Shown: one piece after another, positions 58,139-64,000 of the stretch | Layout: every line of letters begins with the position of its first letter | How positions within the stretch are numbered: the stretch's first letter is position 1 | Origin: Micromonospora sp. C28SCA-DRY-2 | Lineage (GTDB): Bacteria > Actinomycetota > Actinomycetes > Mycobacteriales > Micromonosporaceae | Assembly: GCF_030519475.1 (NCBI RefSeq) | Contig: NZ_JAUMKD010000011.1 | Location: 96,244-160,243 of the forward strand | DNA: 64,000 bases | Direction of reading: 5' to 3' | The notes under the pieces: model-generated | Told to the model about the DNA's origin: nothing | Database searches by the model: none | The model's input: only the letters and a program-made list of their open reading frames with translations | Made by a program: the position numbers and the translations under genes

Positions 58139-59585
58139 CATCCGGCGTACGACACCAGGGGCCGCCGCCCGGGGCCTCGATGTGCACCGCCTTGGTCGCG
58201 GTGAACTCGTCCAGCAGTTCCGGGCCGTACCCGAAGCCGTGGCCGCTGCCGCGGCGCGGATGCGCGGCACCGCCCGGCGCCCCGCCGAAGACCGCGTTGA
58301 CCTTCACGGTGCCCACCGGCAGCTCGCGCCAGGCCCGCTGGGCGTGGCTCATCGACCCGGTCAGCACCGTCGCGGCCAGCCCGTACGGCGAGTCCGCGGC
58401 GCAGCGCAGCGCCTCGCTGAACGAGTCGACCACCACCACCGGGACGACCGGTCCGAACGTCTCGTCGCGTACCACCGCCATGTCGTGCCGGCAGTCGGCC
58501 AGCACGGTCGCCGGATAGAACGCCCCCGGGCCCTCCGGCAGGGTGCCGCCGGCGCGGATCCGGGCGCCCTCGGCCACCGCCGCGGTCACCTGACCGTGCA
58601 CGTGGTCGCGGTGCCGGCGGTCGACCAGCGGCCCCAACTCGGTCGCCGGGTCGCGGCCGGGGCCGGTCCGCAGCGCCCGGGCGCGGTCCACCAGCGCCTC
58701 GACGAAGTCCTCGGCCACGTCCCGGTGCACGTAGACGCGCTCCACCGCGACGCAGATCTGGCCGGCGTTGGCGAACGCCCCGATCGCCGCCTGCTCGGCC
58801 GCCCAGACCGGGTCGACGTCGGCGTCGACCACCAGCGGGTCGCTGCCGCCGTTCTCCAGCAGCACCTTGGCGCCGGTCCGGGCGGCGGCCGCCGCGATCG
58901 CCCGGCCGGTGGCGGTGGAGCCGACGTGGGCCACCACGTCCACCTCCTGGGCGGCCAGCGCCGCGCCGACCTCGGGCCCGCCGGTGAGCAGCGACAGCAC
59001 CCCGGCGGGCAACGCGCTGTCCAGCGCCTTGGCCAGCAGCCAGCCGGTGGCCGGGGTGCGCTCGCTCGGCTTGTAGAGCACCACGTTCCCGGTCACCAGG
59101 GCCGCGCCGAGCAGCCCGCAGGAGACCGCCACCGGGTCGTTCCACGGGGTGATCGCGGCGACCACGCCGCGCGGCTGCGGCGCCATGAAGTCCAGCGCGT
59201 GGTGGCCGCCGTGCAGGGTGCGCCCGCCCCGCACCGGGGCGAGTTCGGCGTACTGTCGCAGCGTGCCGATTCCCGCCTCGACGCCGCCGCGGGCGTCCGC
59301 CAGCGGCTTGCCCATCTCGGCCGTGGTCGCCTCGGCCAGCTGGTCGGCGACCGCCGCCACCGCGTCCGCCGCCCGGTGCAGCGCCGCGGCCCGCTCGGCC
59401 GGATCGGTCGTCGCCCACTCCGTCGCGACGCCGCGCGCCGCCTCCACCGCCTTGCCCACCTCGTCCGCCGTCGCCAACGGCACGGTGCTCACCGGGGTGC
59501 CGTCCGCCGGGTCGTGTACGACCAGCTCGCCCCCTTCGCCACCCGCGCCCCACACGCCACCTATGAGCTGCGCAACCGTGTACAT
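58065..59585 (-). CDS. Aldehyde dehydrogenase
   Basis: NAD(P)-dependent aldehyde dehydrogenase of 506 residues. The base E244 is in LLENGGSDPL and the nucleophile C278 in NAGQICVAVERV; TPWNDPVAVSCG replaces the more usual PWN(F/Y)P, and DETFGPVVPVVVV and GHGFGYGPELLDEFT are standard. The last 25 residues beyond HIEAPGGGPW are low in similarity and lie in the overlap with the chaB 3' end, so the ancestral stop was probably earlier. Substrate unknown. ATG at 59585, divergent from the FAD oxidoreductase gene. Confidence 0.9.
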   Translation of the reverse strand: MYTVAQLIGGVWGAGGEGGELVVHDPADGTPVSTVPLATADEVGKAVEAARGVATEWATTDPAERAAALHRAADAVAAVADQLAEATTAEMGKPLADARGGVEAGIGTLRQYAELAPVRGGRTLHGGHHALDFMAPQPRGVVAAITPWNDPVAVSCGLLGAALVTGNVVLYKPSERTPATGWLLAKALDSALPAGVLSLLTGGPEVGAALAAQEVDVVAHVGSTATGRAIAAAAARTGAKVLLENGGSDPLVVDADVDPVWAAEQAAIGAFANAGQICVAVERVYVHRDVAEDFVEALVDRARALRTGPGRDPATELGPLVDRRHRDHVHGQVTAAVAEGARIRAGGTLPEGPGAFYPATVLADCRHDMAVVRDETFGPVVPVVVVDSFSEALRCAADSPYGLAATVLTGSMSHAQRAWRELPVGTVKVNAVFGGAPGGAAHPRRGSGHGFGYGPELLDEFTATKAVHIEAPGGGPWCRTPDVTGSATGRSPGPWRSAGCSPSRSP

Positions 59586-59657
59586 GCGGCAGTGGATGCC
59601 CCGGTCCCGGCGAGGCAAACGCGTTTCGCCCGGTTCCGCGTCGGGTAGGCGGATCGG

Positions 59658-61262
59658 ATGAGTTCCACCGGCGCGGAGAGCGCGGACGTTGTCGTCGTCG
59701 GGGCCGGCCACAACGGCCTGGTGGCCGCCAACATGCTGGCCGACGCGGGCTGGGACGTCCTGGTGCTGGAGGCCACCGCCGCGGCCGGCGGCGCGGTCCG
59801 CTCGGCCGAGGTGACCGCCCCCGGCTACCTGAGCGACCTCTACAGCTCGTTCTACCCGCTCGGCTACGCCTCGCCGGTGCTGCGCGGGCTGGAGTTGGAG
59901 CGCCACGGCCTGAGCTGGCGGCACGCCCCGGACGTGCTGGCCCACCTGTTCCCCGACGGCCGGGCGGCGGTGCTCAACCGGGACCCGCAGGTCACCGCGG
60001 CCTCGCTGGAGGCGTTCGCGCCGGGCGACGGCAAGCGCTGGCTGAACGCGTACACCGACTGGCTCGAGGTGGCCGAGCCGATGCTGGACACCATCACCAC
60101 GCCGTTCCCGCCGGTGCGCGGCGGCCTCACGCTGCTGCGCCGGCTGCGGGTCTCCGGTGCGCTCCGGCTGGCCCGGCGGCTGGTGGTGCCGGTGCGCAAG
60201 CTCGGTGACGAACTCTTCGACGGCGTCGGCGGCCCGGCGCTGCTGGCCGGCTGCGCCCTGCACACCGACCTGTCGCCCGAGGAGGCCGGTTCCGGGGTGT
60301 ATGGCTGGCTGCTGGCGATGCTCGGCCAGCAGGTCGGCTGGCCGGTGCCGGCCGGCGGCGCGCAGCGGATCACCGACGCGCTGGTGGACCGGCTGACCGA
60401 GCGGGGCGGGCGGATCCTCTACGGCACCCGGGTGGACCGGGTGCTGACCGCCCGCGGCCGGGCGATGGGGGTGCGCGCGGCCGGCGGGACGCTGTGGCGG
60501 GCCCGCCGCGCGGTGCTCGCCGACGTGCCGGCCCCGGCGCTCTACCTCGACCTGGTCGGCGCGGCGGCGCTGCCGCCCCGGCTGGTGGAGGACCTGGCGC
60601 ACTTCCGCTGGGACGGCTCGACGCTCAAGGTGGACTGGGCGCTGTCGGCCCCGGTGCCGTGGCGCAATCCGGCGGTGGCCACCGCCGGCACCGTGCACCT
60701 CGGCGCCGACCTGGACGGGCTGACCAGCTACGCCGCCGCGCTGGCCCGCTCCGAGCTGCCGCGCGACCCGTTCCTGCTGCTCGGGCAGATGTCGGTGGCC
60801 GAGCCGAGCCACTCGCCACCGGGCACCGAGTCGCTCTGGGCGTACACCCACCTGCCGTTCCGCCGCAACTGGCGGGCGGAGGAGATGCTGGCCCAGGTGG
60901 AGCGGATGGAGGACGTGCTGGAGGCGGCCGCCCCCGGCTTCCGGAGCCTGGTCGTCGGCCGGCACGTGGCCGGCCCGGCGGATCTGGAGGCGGGCGATCC
61001 GAGCCTGGTCGGCGGCGCGGTGGGCGGTGGCACCTCGGCCGCGTACCAGCAGCTGTTCCTGCGGCCGATCCCCGGCCTGGGGCGCGCGGACACGCCGGTG
61101 GACCGGTTGTTCCTGGCCAGCGCGTCGGCGCACCCGGGCGGCGGGGTGCACGGCGCGCCGGGCGCGAACGCGGCGCGCGCCGCGCTGGCCCGCGACCGGG
61201 CCGGCACCGGCCGGCTGTACGCGGCGGTCGTCGACGCCGCCCACCGTGCCATCTACCGCTGA
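59658..61262 (+). CDS. Phytoene-desaturase-like FAD oxidoreductase
   Basis: Flavoprotein of 534 residues (COG1233). The FAD-binding fold VVVVGAGHNGLVAANMLADAGWDVLVLEATAAAGGAVRS opens it; VPAGGAQRITDALVDRL and the late SASAHPGGGVHGAPGANAARAAL complete the pattern. It lacks other carotenoid genes around it, so it may act on another isoprenoid or lipid. ATG at 59658; the 72-base divergent gap to the dehydrogenase gene suggests joint control. Confidence 0.9.
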   Translation: MSSTGAESADVVVVGAGHNGLVAANMLADAGWDVLVLEATAAAGGAVRSAEVTAPGYLSDLYSSFYPLGYASPVLRGLELERHGLSWRHAPDVLAHLFPDGRAAVLNRDPQVTAASLEAFAPGDGKRWLNAYTDWLEVAEPMLDTITTPFPPVRGGLTLLRRLRVSGALRLARRLVVPVRKLGDELFDGVGGPALLAGCALHTDLSPEEAGSGVYGWLLAMLGQQVGWPVPAGGAQRITDALVDRLTERGGRILYGTRVDRVLTARGRAMGVRAAGGTLWRARRAVLADVPAPALYLDLVGAAALPPRLVEDLAHFRWDGSTLKVDWALSAPVPWRNPAVATAGTVHLGADLDGLTSYAAALARSELPRDPFLLLGQMSVAEPSHSPPGTESLWAYTHLPFRRNWRAEEMLAQVERMEDVLEAAAPGFRSLVVGRHVAGPADLEAGDPSLVGGAVGGGTSAAYQQLFLRPIPGLGRADTPVDRLFLASASAHPGGGVHGAPGANAARAALARDRAGTGRLYAAVVDAAHRAIYR

Positions 61263-61370
61263 TCCCGCCCGTCGGCGGCGTCCCGCCGGCAGCGGCGCGG
61301 GCCGAACCCGGCAACCCGCTGGCGCCCGCTGCCCGGCCGGGCCCCGTGAAGCCGTGACCGGACCAGCGCC

Positions 61371-61391
61371 GGTCGGCGCCCGGCGCCGACC
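61371..61391. terminator. Convergent-gene hairpin
   Basis: GGTCGGCGCC (61371-61380) and its reverse complement (61382-61391) flank one base, between the convergent oxidoreductase and glycosyltransferase genes, 11 bases after the latter's stop. Confidence 0.5.
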
Positions 61392-61402
61392 CGGCCGCCC
61401 GG

Positions 61403-62170
61403 TCAGCGCTCGATGTGGCGGTGCTTGCTGCGCAGCTTGAACGGCATCAGCGCGCTTTCGATCTTGGTGGCGGTGGTCATCTTGGACGCGCCGTCGCGGC
61501 GCTCCTCGAAGCGGATCGGCACCTCGAGGATGGTGTGCCCGAGCTTGGTGGCGAGGTAGTGCATCTCCACCTGGAAGCTGTAGCCGTTGGACTGCACCCG
61601 CTCCAGCCCGATGTCCCGCAGCGCGTCCGCCCGCCAGATCTTGAAACCGGCGGTGAGGTCGCGGATCCGCACCCGCAGCAGGGTGTGCACGTAGAGGTTG
61701 GCCCAGCCACTGAGCGCCCGCCGGTACAGCGGCCAGTTCTCGTCCAGCTCGCCGCCGGGCACGTACCGGGAGCCGATGACCACGCCGGCCTGGGTGGAGA
61801 GCAGCGCGCCGAGCATGCCGGGCAACGCCTCCGGCGGGTGCGACAGGTCGGCGTCCATCTGCGCCACGTACTCGGCGCCGCCGTCGAGCGCGCGCCCGAT
61901 CCCGTCCACGTACGCCCGGCCCAGGCCCTCCTTGCCGGCCCGGTGCACGACCTCGATCCGCTCCGGGTGCTCGATCGCCAGCTTGTCGGCCACCTCGCCG
62001 GTGCCGTCGGGGGAGTTGTCGTCGGCGACCAGGATCCGCAGGCCCGGCAGCGGCAGCGCGAGGAGCCGCTCGACCAGCACCGGAAGGTTGCCCGCCTCGT
62101 TGTAGGTGGGGACCACGACGGTCAGGCGTGCGTCCCGCCAGGGCGAGGGCAACTGCACGGGTTCGATCAT
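61403..62170 (-). CDS. Polyprenol-phosphate mannosyltransferase (DPM1-like GT2)
   Basis: Glycosyltransferase family 2 enzyme of 255 residues that transfers mannose from GDP-mannose to polyprenyl phosphate. Visible: VVVPTYNEAGNLPVLVERLL, then VADDNSPDGTGEVAD, QMDADLSHPPE (DxD-like), GSRYVPGGELDENWP, and RDLTAGFKIWRADAL. Absence of a membrane domain fits the DPM1 catalytic subunit of actinobacterial Ppm1. The ATG at 62170 has GAGG nine bases upstream; the ATG at 62179 lies directly on that GAGG. Confidence 0.92.
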   Translation of the reverse strand: MIEPVQLPSPWRDARLTVVVPTYNEAGNLPVLVERLLALPLPGLRILVADDNSPDGTGEVADKLAIEHPERIEVVHRAGKEGLGRAYVDGIGRALDGGAEYVAQMDADLSHPPEALPGMLGALLSTQAGVVIGSRYVPGGELDENWPLYRRALSGWANLYVHTLLRVRIRDLTAGFKIWRADALRDIGLERVQSNGYSFQVEMHYLATKLGHTILEVPIRFEERRDGASKMTTATKIESALMPFKLRSKHRHIER

Positions 62171-62301
62171 GTCGGACATCCTCGGTTTGCGGACAGGGCT
62201 CCCTGAGAGGGTAGCCACTTGCCACATCACGGTGGAAAAGGCTCCCCGTCCGGGCGGCCGGCGCCGGGCCGAACACCAGCCGCCGGCGCGCCGGCGGCCG
62301 G

Positions 62302-63303
62302 TCAGCGACGCCGACGCGCCAGCCCGGTGAGGGCGAGCCCGACACCGGCGAGGAGCAGGCCGGAGACGGCGGGCTTGTGCGTACCGACCCAGAGCGCGGC
62401 GGAGCGGCCGCGGGCCCGGTCGGTGAACACCCCGGCCGCGCCCCGGTCCCGCTCGTCGTCGCCGGGGTGGTCGAGGTTGTCCCGCCAGGTGTCCGGGTCG
62501 ACCGGGGTGCCGGTCTGCTGGCTGTCGTAGCCGTCGCGGGCGAGCTTGCGGTCCAGCAGGCCGGGCAGCAGCGCGTCGCCGAGCCGGGCCCGCCAGGTCG
62601 GGCCACCCACGTTCAGCTCGCGCGGCCGGTGGTCGGCCGCCCACACGATGGCCCGGGCGGCCACCTCCGGGGCGAAGATCGGCGGCACCGGCTGCGGGTG
62701 GCGGGGGAGCCGGGTGCGCACCCAGGAGAACTGGGGGGTGTTGATCGCCGGCAGCTGCACCATCGACAGCGTGACCCCCGGGCAGTCGTGCAGCAGTTCG
62801 GCCCGGAGCGAGTCGTTGAAGCCCTGCACGGCGTGCTTCGCCGCGCAGTACGCGGACTGCAGCGGGATCCCCCGGTAGGCGAGCGCGGAGCCGACCTGCA
62901 CGATCGCGCCCCGGCCGTGGGCCCGCATGTGCCGCAGCGCGGCCAGCGTGCCGTGCACGGTGCCGAGGTAGGTCACCTCGGTGACCCGCCGGAACTCGGC
63001 GGCGGTGATCTCCCACGCCGGCGCGAAGACCGAGACCATGGCGTTGTTGACCCACACGTCGATGCCGCCGTACCGGTGCACCACGGCGTCGGCGGCCTGC
63101 TGCACCGCGCCCGCGTCGGCCACGTCGACCGGGTGCGTGCTGACGTCGGCGGCGCCCAGGGCCCGGCAGTCCCGCTCGGCGGCGGCCAACCCGGCCGCGC
63201 CCCGGGCCAGCAGCGCCAACCGCGCGCCCCGCGCGGCGAACGCCCGGGCCACCGCCCGGCCCACGCCCGCGCTCGCCCCGGTGACCACCACCGTCTGCGT
63301 CAT
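62302..63303 (-). CDS. Short-chain dehydrogenase with C-terminal membrane helix
   Basis: SDR-type oxidoreductase of 333 residues. NAD(P)-binding GASAGVG is at 10-16 region (TGASAGVG), NNA at 86-88, and the catalytic Ser139, Tyr152 and Lys156 in SAYCAAKHAV. A long extension after residue 250 includes a hydrophilic DPDTWRDNLDHPGDDE segment and ends in a hydrophobic helix (AVSGLLLAGVGLALTGLARRRR), anchoring the protein. Its ATG overlaps the stop of the SRPBCC gene by four bases; the two are translationally coupled. Confidence 0.9.
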   Translation of the reverse strand: MTQTVVVTGASAGVGRAVARAFAARGARLALLARGAAGLAAAERDCRALGAADVSTHPVDVADAGAVQQAADAVVHRYGGIDVWVNNAMVSVFAPAWEITAAEFRRVTEVTYLGTVHGTLAALRHMRAHGRGAIVQVGSALAYRGIPLQSAYCAAKHAVQGFNDSLRAELLHDCPGVTLSMVQLPAINTPQFSWVRTRLPRHPQPVPPIFAPEVAARAIVWAADHRPRELNVGGPTWRARLGDALLPGLLDRKLARDGYDSQQTGTPVDPDTWRDNLDHPGDDERDRGAAGVFTDRARGRSAALWVGTHKPAVSGLLLAGVGLALTGLARRRR

Positions 63304-63746
63304 TCGTCCGCCTTCTGCCGGGTGGCGATGTCGGCGAGGCGGCGCAGCGTCTCCTTGTTGCGCTGGTGCAGCACCAGGTCGTTGAGCTTGTTGCGCACCC
63401 AGCGCAGCGGTCCGGCCGCGAAGTCCTCACCGATGCGGACCCGGGTCCTGCCGTCGCCGACCGGCTCCAGGGTGAAGGCCACGATCGCCTCACCCGCCGG
63501 CCAGAGCCCGGCGGAGATGGTGAGCCGGTGCGGCGGTTCGCAGGCCAGCACCGTCGACGAGTCCTCCAGCGAGAACGGCCACGGCCCGGCCCGGTGGTGC
63601 AGTTCGCTGCCCACCCGCGGCCAGGCGTCGTCCACGTCGCGGACGTGCACCGTCCCGACCACCCAGTCGCTGTACGTCCAGCCGTCGGCCAGCACCGCCC
63701 ACACCTGCTCCGGCGGGGCGTCGATCACTTTCTCCACAATCGCCAC
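63300..63746 (-). CDS. SRPBCC family protein
   Basis: START-like protein of 148 residues: MAIVEKVIDAPPEQVWAVLADGWTYSDWVVG opens the fold, a central ELHHRAGPWPFSLEDSSTVLACEPPHRLTI strand set follows, and the final helix AAGPLRWVRNKLNDLVLHQRNKETLRRLADI closes it. It lies directly upstream of the SDR gene with a four-base overlap, so it may bind or present that enzyme's hydrophobic substrate. ATG at 63746. Confidence 0.88.
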   Translation of the reverse strand: MAIVEKVIDAPPEQVWAVLADGWTYSDWVVGTVHVRDVDDAWPRVGSELHHRAGPWPFSLEDSSTVLACEPPHRLTISAGLWPAGEAIVAFTLEPVGDGRTRVRIGEDFAAGPLRWVRNKLNDLVLHQRNKETLRRLADIATRQKADE

Positions 63747-64000
63747 TGCGCTCCCATACCCGCGTGGCCGCCCTCGCTAACGACCGGGCCGGGTTAGCTT
63801 CTCCGGGGCGGCGGGTAAGGCCAGCGCGGGCGGACGGGTGGACGCCCCGGGCGCGCGCGGTGCGGCACCGCGTCGAAGATGATGTTTACTCCCCGGGGCG
63901 CAGGGAACCCGCCGGCTGTGCGACAGGACCAGGTGGAGCCGGATCAGTGCAGGTCAGCCGGGGTGAACGCCGGTGCTGGCCGGTCCGCGCCCGTCCTGTT
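63747..64000. other. Terminal stretch without an identified gene
   Basis: The last 254 bases show no start with a good ribosome binding site and no protein-like frame that I recognise. A GCTAAC...GTTAGC inverted pair near 63776-63798 and a TTTACT at about 63887 may belong to promoters of the minus-strand operon or of a gene beyond the window. Confidence 0.4.

Noticed and set aside
59658..61262. Carotenoid biosynthetic cluster
   Set aside because: The phytoene-desaturase-like gene stands without crtE, crtB or cyclase genes. Neighbours are an aldehyde dehydrogenase and a mannosyltransferase.
58065..62606. 1513-codon open frame on the minus strand
   Set aside because: Only the part below 59585 is a gene (aldehyde dehydrogenase). 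The rest is antisense to a convincing FAD oxidoreductase and is Arg/Gly/Ala/Pro-rich, as expected from GC-rich DNA read in the wrong frame.
1..64000. tRNA, rRNA or known ncRNA genes
   Set aside because: Reading both strands of the intergenic gaps I saw no tRNA cloverleaf with CCA-proximal and TTCG-type arms and no rRNA sequence; a covariance-model search would be needed for weaker ncRNAs.

Overview
The window is high-GC (about 73 percent) DNA with GTG and ATG starts, strong GGAGG ribosome binding sites and short intergenic gaps. Gene content (F420/LLM-type oxidoreductase, XRE/DUF397 pair, class F sortase, MhuD-like heme oxygenase, SigB/SigF-type sigma factor, GH6 and GH9 cellulases) points to a filamentous actinobacterium, most likely Micromonosporaceae (Micromonospora-like). 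It reads as ordinary chromosome: I see no integrase, transposase, tRNA, rRNA, CRISPR array or phage gene.

Layout. 0-1 kb: a blasticidin-S-deaminase-like cytidine deaminase converging on a YciI protein. 1-5.3 kb: a complete ferric-siderophore ABC importer (two permeases, ATPase, lipoprotein receptor) behind IdeR/DmdR-type iron boxes. 5.3-10.9 kb: a DUF559/AbiEi-like gene bracketed by two related palindromes, a conserved unknown, an SRPBCC protein and a large LuxR-ATPase regulator. 10.9-18 kb: Ski2-like helicase, TrmB, a class F sortase with a probable substrate, a MhuD-like heme oxygenase, ExoIII and a PAC2 protein. 18-22 kb: cell-wall, membrane and lipase-type genes plus a 47-residue protein. 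22-26.6 kb: GabD-type dehydrogenase, LLM oxidoreductase, CPA1 antiporter coupled to a UBP zinc-finger protein. 27.4-30 kb: secreted GH9 cellulase. 30-34.6 kb: PP2C phosphatase, HrpB helicase and an XRE/DUF397 pair.

34.7-37.2 kb is a scar zone: the 5' end of a GPP34 gene, a minus-strand remnant, an orphan 3' end and a truncated GNAT gene surround an intact divergent MBL-hydrolase/CGNR-regulator pair with repeated operator octamers. 37.3-43.5 kb: sigma factor, acetoacetate-decarboxylase-like protein, phospholipase D, a MarR-pirin operon and a general stress protein. 43.7-45.1 kb: secreted GH6 cellulase. 45-51.4 kb: phosphodiesterase, DUF3072, flavin oxidase, cation/proton antiporter, HAD hydrolase and a PAS-GAF-PP2C-HATPase regulator. 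51.5-58.1 kb: membrane and stress proteins (Mechanosensitive-channel-like, BrkB, DUF2795, SRPBCC, ChaB) and an MFS transporter. 58-63.7 kb: aldehyde dehydrogenase, phytoene-desaturase-like oxidoreductase, DPM1-type glycosyltransferase, SDR and SRPBCC.

The most informative non-coding signals are: near-identical 14-bp CebR/CelR palindromes upstream of both cellulases, 13-15 kb apart, implying one regulon; three dispersed palindromes sharing the arm GAAAGAGTGGC with compensatory changes outside it; a 57-bp minisatellite encoding the tail of the siderophore ATPase; and several hairpins placed exactly at convergent gene ends. I did not find an obvious new defence system or biosynthetic cluster.
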